From contig NZ_MUHU01000011.1 in the NCBI RefSeq assembly GCF_002105195.1, positions 186,001 to 250,000 on the forward strand: DNA of 64,000 bases, read 5' to 3'. Shown here piece by piece: positions 7,687 through 14,996 of the stretch. Source of the DNA: Derxia lacustris. Lineage in GTDB: Bacteria; Pseudomonadota; Gammaproteobacteria; Burkholderiales; Burkholderiaceae_E. Both the position numbers and the translations under genes were made by a program. The notes below the pieces were generated by a model. That model worked only from the letters and a program-made list of their open reading frames with translations, was not told where the DNA came from and searched no databases. Position 1 is the first letter of the stretch. Every line of letters begins with the position of its first letter.

Positions 7687-9714
7687 TCAGAACTTCACCC
7701 GCCCCTGCACAAAGCCATACCGCCCCAACTCCGGGAACCCCTCGGCATACGCATACACCCGGTCAAACAGATTGCGCACACCCGCCTCCAGCAGCACATC
7801 CGGCGCCACTGTCCAGCCCGCCTTCAACCCCGCCACCGCAAACCCGTTGGCCACCTGCGTGCCGGTGCTCGCGCTGTAGGCATAGCTCTGGGCATCGACC
7901 GTGGCGGTCACATCCACCGTTGGCGTCGCATGCAGCCGCGCAAACACGAAGAAGCGGTTGCGCGGCACGTCGGTGAGCTTGACGGTCGGATTGCTGCGGT
8001 TCTTGCGCGCGAGGCCGGTGTAGTTGCCGCCCAGGTCGAGCAGCGCGCTGCGCCAGTCGGCGCTCAGTTCCACGCCGTCCACGCGCACGCGGCCCAGGTT
8101 CTGCGCCTGCTGGCAGAAGCCGACCGGCCGGTAGTTGGGGCAGGCGCCGCTGGCGAACACCACGTTCTGGATCTGGTCGCTGATGTCGCTGTGGAAGACC
8201 GCGACGCCGAGGTCGGTGCCCGCCACGCGACCGTCCCAGCCCAGCTCGTAATGGTTGGCGCGCTCGGGATCGAGGCCGGCATTCGGCACCGCCTGCCCGA
8301 GCCGATAGCTGTAGCGGTCCTTGATGGTCGGGAAGCGGCTCTTGCGTGCCACGGTCGCATGCAGCCGGCCGTCCTCGCCCAGCGTGTAGAAGGCGCCGAC
8401 CTGCCCGTTGATCGCCGAGTCGTCGACCAGCGGGAAGTCGGTCACGGCCTTGGTGGTCGAGTTGTAGTCCTGCGCCTCGACCGCGCGACGCGCATCGCGG
8501 CCGATGCCGGCCACCAGCGTGAGGTTGGGCGTGACGGCCTGGCTGTCCTCGATGCTGAAGCTGGTGGTGCGGTCCTTGAACAGGCGCCAGGGCTCGCCGG
8601 CGTTGTGCTCGCGATGCACGTCGATCTTGAGCTGGGCCGCGAGGCTGAGCTTGTTGCCCGGCGCGATGGCGATGTCGTCCTGCAGCGCGAGGCCGTTGCT
8701 GTAGTCGTCGTACCAGCTCTGGAACGACGAGCCCTTCTTCTGCGTGGTGTAGGTCGCGTCGTCATAGGTGAACAGCGAGTTCTGGAACTTGTCGTTGAAC
8801 GCGCGGACCTTGACCGTGTGGTCGCCGAAGCGGGTGCTGGTGTTGAGGTAGACGCTGGTCTTGTTCCAGTACGGCCAGCGCCAGTAGGCCGGGCTGGCCA
8901 CGCTGCCGGTGTAGGGCGGATCGCCCTTGCTGCCGTTCTGCTGGATGAAGCTGAGCGCGTATTCGTCGCTGGCGTTGGGCGTGAGGCCGAGCTTGAGGTT
9001 GACCTTGCTGTCGTTGGCATCGCTGTTGTCGCGCTTGCCGCCGTCGTCGCCCCTGGACGGCTTGAAGCCCGAGGGCAGCGGCGTCCAGTCCTGGTCGACG
9101 CTGGAGGCGCCGAGTTGCAGGTACCAGAGGCCCTGGTTGCTGCCCAGATTGGCCCAGGCGCGGTTGCGGAACGGCACGCCCTTGCCGACGAAATCGAGCC
9201 CGGCGCCGACCTCGCCTTCGAGCGCCTTCTGCGGCCGGCGGCTCACGAGGTTGATCGCGCCGCCGAGCGTGTTCGAGCCATAGGCCATCGCGCTGAAGCC
9301 CTTGCTGATGTCGATGCGCGCCAGGTCGAAGGTGGTGAAGCGGCCCAGGTCGACATTGCCGTCATAGGGCACGTAGACCGGAATGCCGTCGATGAAGAGC
9401 TGCACCTGGCGCGTGTCGAAGCCGCGCACGTAGACCACCTGCTCATTGCGCTGGCCGTGCTTGCCCAGGTTGATGCCGGGCGACAGCGTGAGCGCATCGC
9501 CGACGGTGAGGCGGTCGTTGGCCTGGATGGTCGCGGCGTCGATCACGTCGGCGGTTCCGACCGGCGGGCCACTGGCCGGACCGGCCACCTCGACCTTGCC
9601 GAGGTTGAAGGCGGGCGTCGTGTCCTCGGCGCCGGCCGCGCCGGCAAGGCCGCCGCCGATGGCGGCGATGAGGAGAGCGAGCCGATGACGGCGCGGGACG
9701 GATGGCAGGCGCAT
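7687..9714 (-). CDS. TonB-dependent outer membrane receptor
   Basis: 675 residues with a signal peptide (about 1-29, ending AGAAGA before EDTTP), a plug domain (VGTADVIDAATIQANDRLTVGDAL, then VYVRGFDTRQVQLFIDGIPVYVPYDG and GGAINLVSRRP near residues 50-165) and a beta-barrel ending in aromatic F (GRVKF). It is a single-domain transporter without an N-terminal signalling extension. Such receptors bring metal chelates, corrinoids or other scarce solutes across the outer membrane using TonB energy. It lies directly downstream of modD on the same strand but has its own sigma54 promoter, a NifA-type upstream site and a ModE-like operator. I infer that it imports a molybdenum species such as a catecholate-bound molybdate; the substrate is not shown by the sequence. 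Confidence 0.85.
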   Translation of the reverse strand: MRLPSVPRRHRLALLIAAIGGGLAGAAGAEDTTPAFNLGKVEVAGPASGPPVGTADVIDAATIQANDRLTVGDALTLSPGINLGKHGQRNEQVVYVRGFDTRQVQLFIDGIPVYVPYDGNVDLGRFTTFDLARIDISKGFSAMAYGSNTLGGAINLVSRRPQKALEGEVGAGLDFVGKGVPFRNRAWANLGSNQGLWYLQLGASSVDQDWTPLPSGFKPSRGDDGGKRDNSDANDSKVNLKLGLTPNASDEYALSFIQQNGSKGDPPYTGSVASPAYWRWPYWNKTSVYLNTSTRFGDHTVKVRAFNDKFQNSLFTYDDATYTTQKKGSSFQSWYDDYSNGLALQDDIAIAPGNKLSLAAQLKIDVHREHNAGEPWRLFKDRTTSFSIEDSQAVTPNLTLVAGIGRDARRAVEAQDYNSTTKAVTDFPLVDDSAINGQVGAFYTLGEDGRLHATVARKSRFPTIKDRYSYRLGQAVPNAGLDPERANHYELGWDGRVAGTDLGVAVFHSDISDQIQNVVFASGACPNYRPVGFCQQAQNLGRVRVDGVELSADWRSALLDLGGNYTGLARKNRSNPTVKLTDVPRNRFFVFARLHATPTVDVTATVDAQSYAYSASTGTQVANGFAVAGLKAGWTVAPDVLLEAGVRNLFDRVYAYAEGFPELGRYGFVQGRVKF

Positions 9715-9727
9715 TGCTGGACTCCTT

Positions 9728-9751
9728 CGTTATGTTGCATTGGAAATTACG
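9728..9751. promoter_or_regulatory. ModE-like 24-bp inverted repeat at the TonB receptor promoter
   Basis: CGTTATGT-N7-GAAATTACG. It lies at about +2 to +25 from the predicted sigma54 start and immediately upstream of the AAGGAG ribosome binding site of the receptor gene. It shares length and half-site pattern with the boxes at 4676 and 13978. Confidence 0.6.
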
Positions 9752-9762
9752 AAGGGTAGGAC

Positions 9763-9778
9763 AGCAAAAGCCGAGCCA
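9763..9778 (-). promoter_or_regulatory. Sigma54 -24/-12 promoter for the TonB receptor
   Basis: On the minus strand TGGCTCGGCTTTTGCT matches TGGCACG-N4-TTGCW at all positions but one. The predicted start is at 9752, next to the ModE-like box. This is one of the best sigma54 matches in the window. Confidence 0.7.
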
Positions 9779-9901
9779 TTGATTGGCGGCCGTCATGCAG
9801 CGCTGAAGATGCAATCCAGCGTGGCACCTTGCGCAGCAATTTCCACGATGCGCAAATCTGCCGGGGTCACCCGGGCGCCGCCCGCAACGCTTTGTACGAA
9901 A

Positions 9902-9917
9902 TGTAGATATCGCTACA
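9902..9917. promoter_or_regulatory. NifA-type upstream activator site (TGT-N10-ACA)
   Basis: TGTAGATATCGCTACA is an exact TGT-N10-ACA with extended TGTAG/CTACA arms. It sits about 150-165 bases upstream of the sigma54 start of the TonB receptor, a normal distance for a NifA enhancer site. It overlaps the last codons of modD. Confidence 0.6.
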
Positions 9918-10770
9918 GCGCGCCTGCGGACGGGCCGAGCCGCACGGCCACGTCGGCCGGCGGCGCGGTGTAGGGCGCCGAGGTGACGAGGAAGTCGGCA
10001 CCGGCAGCCACATAGGCGCCGGCGTTGTCGGCCTTGACGCCGCCAGCCGCCGCGATGCTGGCGCGCAACCCGGCCGCATCGATCAGCCGGCGCGTCTCGG
10101 CGACGGCGGCGGGCGGGAATTTTTCGAGCTGGAGCACGTCGGCGCCGGCCTCGGCCCAGCGCAGCGCCTCGGCCGGATCGGCGACCTCGACGACGAGCTT
10201 TTTCTCGGGCTCCTGGGCGCGCAGGCGGGCGACGGTGTCGGCCGGCGCTTCGGTGAGGAAGGCGCGGTGCTCGGCGAACACCAGGATGCTTTCCGACAGC
10301 CCGAGCCGATGCAGCCGCGCGCCGGCGCAGCGCACCGCCTTCACCGACATGGCCTTGGCGCCGGGCGCGGTCTTGCGGGTGCAGGCCACGGGCAGGCGGC
10401 GCCCCTCATGCTCGGCCGCCGCGACGATGGCTGCCGCCGAGGTGGCGATGCCGCTGGCCCATTCGACCAGGATTTGCGCGGCCTTCCAGGCGCGGTGCAG
10501 CTGGCCGGCCGTGCCATGCGCCACCAGGATCGGCGCGCCGGCGTCGAGCGCGTCGCCGCTGGCGGCCAGCAGTTCGGCGCGCGCGCCGGTCAGCTCGAAC
10601 ATGCGCGCGGCTTCTTCGGCGCCGCACACGGTCATCGCGCGGCGGGCGTTGAAATGGGCATGCGCGGGGCTGGCGCCGATGGCCAGACTGAGCGTGGTGA
10701 GGTCGCCGGCCGGCACATCGTCGGCCAGCAGCTGCCATAGCGCGGCGTCGGAAAGCGCGCGTTCTTGCAT
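9913..10770 (-). CDS. modD: ModD, NadC-like protein of molybdate operons
   Basis: 285 residues, homologous to quinolinate phosphoribosyltransferase: ADDVPAGDLTT near the N-terminus, CTRKTAPGAK near residue 132, VEVADPAEALRWAEAGADVLQLEKF near 195, and the barrel end AAGGVKADNAGAYVAAGADFLVTSAPY. The ModD branch occurs in mod operons; its reaction is not settled, so I do not assign NAD synthesis. It starts 28 bases after modC and is the last gene of the mod operon. Its stop lies inside the NifA-type site that serves the downstream TonB receptor gene, so the receptor may be reached both by mod operon read-through and from its own promoter. Confidence 0.88.
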   Translation of the reverse strand: MQERALSDAALWQLLADDVPAGDLTTLSLAIGASPAHAHFNARRAMTVCGAEEAARMFELTGARAELLAASGDALDAGAPILVAHGTAGQLHRAWKAAQILVEWASGIATSAAAIVAAAEHEGRRLPVACTRKTAPGAKAMSVKAVRCAGARLHRLGLSESILVFAEHRAFLTEAPADTVARLRAQEPEKKLVVEVADPAEALRWAEAGADVLQLEKFPPAAVAETRRLIDAAGLRASIAAAGGVKADNAGAYVAAGADFLVTSAPYTAPPADVAVRLGPSAGAL

Positions 10771-10798
10771 GGAAATCTCCGGTGAAAACGGTGGCAGA

Positions 10799-11932
10799 TC
10801 AGCCGAGGACCGCCACGCCTTTCACCTGCGCATGCACGGCCAGCCCCGGCCCGATCCCGAGCTGTTCGGCCGACCTGCGCGTGATGCGCGACAGCAGCGG
10901 CACGCCGCCCACGTCGAGCCGGATCAGGCTGCGTCCGCGTTCGTCGTCGCTGCGCGCGACCACGGTGGCCGGCAGCACATTCTGGATGCTGGAGCGCGAC
11001 GGCGGATCGAGCGCCACGCTCACGTCGCGCGCGGCGATCTGAATGCGCACCGCCGCGCCGGGCGCGCGGTCGAGGCTGGCGACCCACACGGCGCCGCCGG
11101 CAAAGTCGAGCCGGCTCAGGCCATAGCCGTCGTCGCGCAGGCCGAGCCGGGTGGTGACGACCACGCCGCCCTCCTCGGCCTGGGCCAGCGGCAGGTCGGC
11201 GCGCGCGGTCACCTCGGCGATCGGGCCGCTGGCCAGCACCCGGCCGCGCTCCAGCAGCACCAGGTGATCGGCCAGCTGGGCCACCTCGTGCATCGAGTGG
11301 CTGACGTAGATCATCGGCAGCGCCAGCTCGTCGCGCAGCCGCACCAGATAGGGCAGCACCTCGGCCTTGCGCGCGTCGTCGAGCGCCGACAGCGGCTCGT
11401 CGAGCAGCAGCACGCGCGGGCTGGTCATGAGCGCGCGCGCAATGCCCACGCGCTGCTTCTCGCCGCCCGACAGCCGCGCCGGCTTGCGGTCGAGCAGCGC
11501 CTCGATGCCGAGCAGCGCCACCACTTCGTCGAAGTCGATGCGGCGCTCGGCGGCCGGCACGCGCTTGCAGCCGTAGTCGATGTTCCTGCGCACGCTCATG
11601 TGCGGAAACAGCCGCGCATCCTGGAACACGAAGCCGAGCGCCCGCTCATGCACCGGCACGAACACGCCGGCGGCGCTGTCCTGCCAGACCGCGTCGCCGA
11701 TGGCCACGCGGCCGCTGCACTTGGCCTCAAGTCCGGCGATGGCGCGCAGGCAGGTGGTCTTGCCCGAGCCCGACGGGCCGAACAGCGCGGTCACGCCGGC
11801 GCCCGGCAGCGCCAGATCGGCGGCCAGACTGAAGCCCGGCCAGTCGAGCCTGAGGCTGGCGACGATGGGCGAGGCGACGCCGGCACGGCCGAGGCTGCCG
11901 GCGGCGGGCAGCGACTGATCGTTCATGTCCAT
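10799..11932 (-). CDS. modC: Molybdate ABC transporter ATP-binding protein ModC
   Basis: 377 residues from ATG 11932 (a second in-frame ATG lies at 11926). It has Walker A GPSGSGKTT, Q-loop VFQDARLF, signature LSGGEKQRVGIARAL, Walker B RVLLLDEPLSALD and switch His in YVSHSMHE. A C-terminal Mop/TOBE domain occupies about residues 310-375 (NVLPATVVA, then VHAQVKGVAVLG), as in classical ModC that senses or binds oxyanion. It energises molybdate import through ModB. It begins 11 bases after modB in the operon. The open frame extends far upstream through modB, but similarity to ModC starts only here. Confidence 0.93.
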   Translation of the reverse strand: MDMNDQSLPAAGSLGRAGVASPIVASLRLDWPGFSLAADLALPGAGVTALFGPSGSGKTTCLRAIAGLEAKCSGRVAIGDAVWQDSAAGVFVPVHERALGFVFQDARLFPHMSVRRNIDYGCKRVPAAERRIDFDEVVALLGIEALLDRKPARLSGGEKQRVGIARALMTSPRVLLLDEPLSALDDARKAEVLPYLVRLRDELALPMIYVSHSMHEVAQLADHLVLLERGRVLASGPIAEVTARADLPLAQAEEGGVVVTTRLGLRDDGYGLSRLDFAGGAVWVASLDRAPGAAVRIQIAARDVSVALDPPSRSSIQNVLPATVVARSDDERGRSLIRLDVGGVPLLSRITRRSAEQLGIGPGLAVHAQVKGVAVLG

Positions 11933-11943
11933 GCGCCCTGCCC

Positions 11944-12663
11944 TCAGCCGCGCGCCGGCGCGCCGGGCGCCAGCCAGTTGCCGCGCCGGCCCAGCAGGCT
12001 CATGAGCAGCAGCACGGTGAAGGAGAACGCCACCATGCCGCCGGCCAGCACATGCGCCTTGGCATAGTCGAGCGCCTCGACCTCGCTGTAGACCAGCACC
12101 GACAGCACGCGGGTCTTGTCGGGGATGTTGCCGCCGACCATCAGCACGATGCCGAACTCGCCGACCGTGTGCGCAAAGCCCAGCACCGTGGCCGCCGCAA
12201 AGCCCGGCCCGGCAAGCGGAATCACCACGCTGAAGAAGCGGTCGAGCGGCCCGGCGCGCAGCGTGGCAGCCGCCTCGATCGGACCGTCGCCAATGCCCTG
12301 GAACGCGGCCTGGAGCGGCTGCACCACGAACGGCAGCGAATACACCACCGACGCCAGCACCAGCCCGTGGAAGGTGAACGGCAGCCCGCCCAGGCCCAGC
12401 CAGCGCATGGCCTGCCCGAGCGCGCCCTGCGGCCCCATCAGCAGCAGCAGATAAAAGCCCAGCACCGTCGGCGGCAGCACGATGGGCAGCGACACCGCCG
12501 CGCCGATCGGCGCCTTGAGCCAGGAGCGCGTGCGCGCCAGCCACCACGCGATCGGCGTGCCCACCAGCAGCAGCAGCGCCGTGGTGAGCGAGGCGAGTTC
12601 GAGCGTGAGCCGGATCGCCGACCATTCGGCGGCGCCAATCAGCGGGGCGGCGGTGTCGGGCAT
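11944..12663 (-). CDS. modB: Molybdate ABC transporter permease ModB
   Basis: 239 residues with five to six transmembrane helices and the permease motif around AGPLDRFFSVVIPLAGPGFAAATVLGFAHTVGEFG, where the EAA-type loop (EAAATLRAGPLDRFFSVVIPLA) contacts ModC. The GEFGIVLMVGGNIPDKTRVL segment after it is characteristic of ModB and CysU-type permeases. It lies 6 bases after modA and 11 bases before modC, in one operon. A ModB homodimer forms the inner-membrane channel for molybdate. Confidence 0.93.
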   Translation of the reverse strand: MPDTAAPLIGAAEWSAIRLTLELASLTTALLLLVGTPIAWWLARTRSWLKAPIGAAVSLPIVLPPTVLGFYLLLLMGPQGALGQAMRWLGLGGLPFTFHGLVLASVVYSLPFVVQPLQAAFQGIGDGPIEAAATLRAGPLDRFFSVVIPLAGPGFAAATVLGFAHTVGEFGIVLMVGGNIPDKTRVLSVLVYSEVEALDYAKAHVLAGGMVAFSFTVLLLMSLLGRRGNWLAPGAPARG

Positions 12664-12669
12664 GGGCGA

Positions 12670-13434
12670 TCAGGGCAGGTCGTAGCCGAAGCTCTTGATG
12701 ACGGCCTGCGCCTGCGGTCCCTTGAGGAAGGCCAGCAGCGCCTCGGCGCCCGGCTTGCCCTTGGCGCTGCTCAGCAGCACCGCGTCCTGGCGGATCTGGG
12801 TGTAGAGCGACGACGGCACGACCCAGGCCGAGCCCTCGGCGATCTTGCCGTCCCTGGTCACCTGCGACAGCGCGACGAAGCCAAGCTCGGCATTGCCGGT
12901 GGCGATGAACTGATAGGCCTGGGTGATGTTCTCGCCGACCACGAATCTGGGCTGGAGCGCGTCATGCACGCCGAGCTTCTTGAGCACCTCGACGCCGGCG
13001 GCGCCATAGGGCGCGAGCTTGGGATCGGCGAAGGCCAGATGCTCGAACTTGCCGCTCTTGAGCACCTCGCCCTTGTCGTCGACAAAGCCGGGCTTGGCGC
13101 TCCACAGCACCAGCTTGCCGATGGCATAGGTGCGCGCCGTGCCGGCCACGCCGAGGCCTTCCTTTTCGAGCTTGGCCGGGGTTTCGTCGTCGGCGGCGAT
13201 CAGCACGTCGAACGGCCCGCCGGCCTTGATCTGCGCATAGAACTTGCCGGTCGAGCCGGTCGACAGCACCACCTTGTGGCCGGTCGCGGCTTCGAAGGCA
13301 GGGATGATCTTCTGGATCGGCGCGGTGAAATTGGCGGCGACGGCGATGCTCACTTCCTCGGCCTGGGCGGCCACGGTGGCGAGGGCAAGGCCGGCCAGCG
13401 CGAGCAGGCGGATCAGCGGACGGAAAGGCTTCAT
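12670..13434 (-). CDS. modA: Molybdate ABC transporter binding protein ModA
   Basis: 254 residues starting MKPFRPL, with a Sec signal peptide ending AAQAEE. The mature protein opens SIAVAANFTAPIQKIIPAFEAATGHKVVLSTGSTGKFYAQI, the ModA N-lobe with the Ser residues that bind the oxyanion, and continues with GPFDVLIAADDETPAKLEKEG. An in-frame ATG further upstream was rejected because GGAG lies 7 bases before this start. It delivers periplasmic molybdate to ModBC. It is the second gene of the mod operon, 28 bases after the sulfite-oxidase-like gene. Confidence 0.94.
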   Translation of the reverse strand: MKPFRPLIRLLALAGLALATVAAQAEEVSIAVAANFTAPIQKIIPAFEAATGHKVVLSTGSTGKFYAQIKAGGPFDVLIAADDETPAKLEKEGLGVAGTARTYAIGKLVLWSAKPGFVDDKGEVLKSGKFEHLAFADPKLAPYGAAGVEVLKKLGVHDALQPRFVVGENITQAYQFIATGNAELGFVALSQVTRDGKIAEGSAWVVPSSLYTQIRQDAVLLSSAKGKPGAEALLAFLKGPQAQAVIKSFGYDLP

Positions 13435-13462
13435 CGGGAGGCTCCGGTTGGGATGTGAACGG

Positions 13463-13945
13463 TCAGAACACCCGCTGCACGACGATGCGGGTGAGGTTGC
13501 GCACATGGCGCGGGCCGGTGACTTCGTCCATCAGGCTCAGCAGCACGAAGTCGCCCTCGCGCGCGGTCAGCGGTGCGGCGTCGTCGTCGAAGGCGATGAA
13601 CACGCCATCGCCGAGCGGGGTGTGGAACAGCTCGGCCCAGCTGAACAGGGCGCGATAGCCGTCGTCGGCCTCGGCCACCACCACCAGCCGGCGGCAGTCG
13701 TCATGCCGGTCGACGCTCGGGCGCGCGGCCTCGACCAGCGTGCGCAGGGCCACGCCGCGATAGCGCCGTGCCGCGCCGATGCCGCCGCCGAGGCAGGTGG
13801 GCGTGAAATCGACCAGCCGCGTGGGCAGCGCCCGCAGCGTGTCGGCGCAAAGCACGAGCGGCCGGTCGACATTGCCGTTGACGATCAGCCCCTGGCGCGG
13901 CGCGACCGGCTGGACAAGGCTGGCGAGGAAATGTTCGGGCTTCAT
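13463..13945 (-). CDS. Short sulfite-oxidase-like molybdopterin-fold protein heading the mod operon
   Basis: 160 residues, no signal peptide, with GGAG before ATG 13945. It looks like an isolated Moco-binding core of the sulfite oxidase/YedY family: VDFTPTCLGGG (Cys in the place of the Mo-ligating CxG), YRGVALRTLVEAA, then VVVAEADDGYRALFSWAELF and LLSLMDEVTGPRHVRNLTRIVVQ. Whole enzymes of this family are longer. It is the first gene after the sigma54/ModE-box promoter and is followed by modA. It may bind Mo cofactor or molybdate, or be a degenerate enzyme; nothing in the sequence proves activity. The lipoprotein at 6139-7563 shows related folds, which ties the two transcription units together. 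Confidence 0.7.
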   Translation of the reverse strand: MKPEHFLASLVQPVAPRQGLIVNGNVDRPLVLCADTLRALPTRLVDFTPTCLGGGIGAARRYRGVALRTLVEAARPSVDRHDDCRRLVVVAEADDGYRALFSWAELFHTPLGDGVFIAFDDDAAPLTAREGDFVLLSLMDEVTGPRHVRNLTRIVVQRVF

Positions 13946-13977
13946 GCGGGCTCCGTGGCGGGACTGTCGGGTTTGTA

Positions 13978-14001
13978 CGCTATGTTGTTGCGTGCATATC
14001 G
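13978..14001. promoter_or_regulatory. ModE-like 24-bp box at the mod operon promoter
   Basis: CGCTATGT-N7-TGCATATCG is the most symmetrical member of the set and is close to known Mo-boxes (CGNTATN with inverted partner). It overlaps the predicted sigma54 start at 13994 and lies 33 bases upstream of the first mod operon gene. The right half (TGCATATCGA) is repeated directly at 14037-14046. Confidence 0.65.
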
Positions 14002-14004
14002 ACC

Positions 14005-14020
14005 AGCAAGACACAGGCCA
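14005..14020 (-). promoter_or_regulatory. Sigma54 -24/-12 promoter for the mod operon
   Basis: On the minus strand TGGCCTGTGTCTTGCT has exact TGGC and TTGCT in register. The predicted start, 13994, falls inside the ModE-like box. It lies between the modE stop and the first gene of the operon. Confidence 0.6.
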
Positions 14021-14054
14021 GCGACTGGCAATTCACTGCATATCGAAGCCGGCA

Positions 14055-14870
14055 TCAGTGGCTCGCCGCCAGCAGCACCACCGAGGGATCGAACACCGCG
14101 ATGAGCGAGGTGCCGACGGCCGGCAGCGCGTTCTCGTCGGCCGCCTCCTGCAGGCAGAACACCGACAGTCCGCCCGGCAGCGCGAGCGCCAGCTCGGCCC
14201 GGCCGGCCTCGAAATCGATCTCGGCGAGCTGGCCTTCGAGCCGGTTGGCGCGCGCCGCGACCAGCGCATCGGGCCCGACCGCGGTTGCCGCGCTCGACTT
14301 GAACACCGCGATCGCCGGCGCGCCGACATCGAGCCCGAGGTTGTCGAGACTGAGCCGCGACACCAGCGCGCGCAGGCTCTGGGCATTGGCCAGCCGCAGC
14401 TGCACCGAGGCCTGCGGCCCGACCAGATCGATGCGCTCGACCACGCCGGCGAGCTGGTTGCGCGCGCTCATGCGCAGGCTCAGCCGACCGAGCATCGCCA
14501 GCCAGTGCTGCATGTCGCTGCCGCCGCTGGCGACCCAGTCGAGGAATTCCTGCTGGCGCGCATGCAGCGCCGCATAGGTGGCGAGCAGGGTGCGGCCGGC
14601 CTCGGTGAGCGCCGCGCCGCCGCCGCCGGCACCGCCCTTGGTGCGCTCGACGATGGCTTCGCCGGCGAGGTTGTTGAGCGCATCGATCGCGCCCCAGGCG
14701 GTGCGGTAGCTGATGCCGACCGCCTGGGCGGCGGCGCTGATCGAGCCGCCTTCGGCGATCTGGCGCAGCAGCTCGAAGCGCTTGGGACCGACCAGTTCCT
14801 GGCCGTCGCGCTCGACGAAGAGTTGGGTGGCGAACAGCATGGGCTTGTGCGCCGAATCTTTGGGTGACAT
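14055..14870 (-). CDS. modE: Molybdate-responsive regulator ModE
   Basis: 271 residues. The N-terminal winged helix (GPKRFELLRQIAEGGSISAAAQAVGISYRTAWGAIDALNN, residues about 28-68) is the ModE/LysR-type DNA-binding domain. The C-terminal half has two Mop domains (SARNQLAGVVERI about 135, and VAARANRLEGQLAEID about 205) that bind molybdate at the dimer interface. Full-length ModE represses Mo uptake genes when molybdate is plentiful and may activate Mo-enzyme genes. It is upstream of and co-directional with the mod operon, 109 bases from the first gene, and is the obvious candidate to bind the 24-bp boxes found at four promoters here. Confidence 0.94.
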   Translation of the reverse strand: MSPKDSAHKPMLFATQLFVERDGQELVGPKRFELLRQIAEGGSISAAAQAVGISYRTAWGAIDALNNLAGEAIVERTKGGAGGGGAALTEAGRTLLATYAALHARQQEFLDWVASGGSDMQHWLAMLGRLSLRMSARNQLAGVVERIDLVGPQASVQLRLANAQSLRALVSRLSLDNLGLDVGAPAIAVFKSSAATAVGPDALVAARANRLEGQLAEIDFEAGRAELALALPGGLSVFCLQEAADENALPAVGTSLIAVFDPSVVLLAASH

Positions 14871-14938
14871 GGCCGGGACGGGGCGGAGACCGTTTCGCGC
14901 GGAGGTGGATGTGCGTTTTTATGGCGCGATTATGTCAC

Positions 14939-14962
14939 CGACATGCAACCGATTGCCTATCG
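14939..14962. promoter_or_regulatory. Weak ModE-like box upstream of modE
   Basis: CGACATGC-N7-TGCCTATCG has the 24-bp CG-to-CG spacing but two mismatches in the left half and one in the right. It lies 69 bases upstream of the modE start, where autoregulation would act. Confidence 0.3.
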
Positions 14963-14996
14963 AAAGCCGAAAGCTGCTGGCAACCCGCCTATCGCT

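Noticed and set aside
9897-9920. A fifth ModE-like box with the 24-bp CG-to-CG spacing
   Set aside because: The right half fits poorly, and the same bases are better explained by the exact TGT-N10-ACA NifA-type site at 9902-9917.
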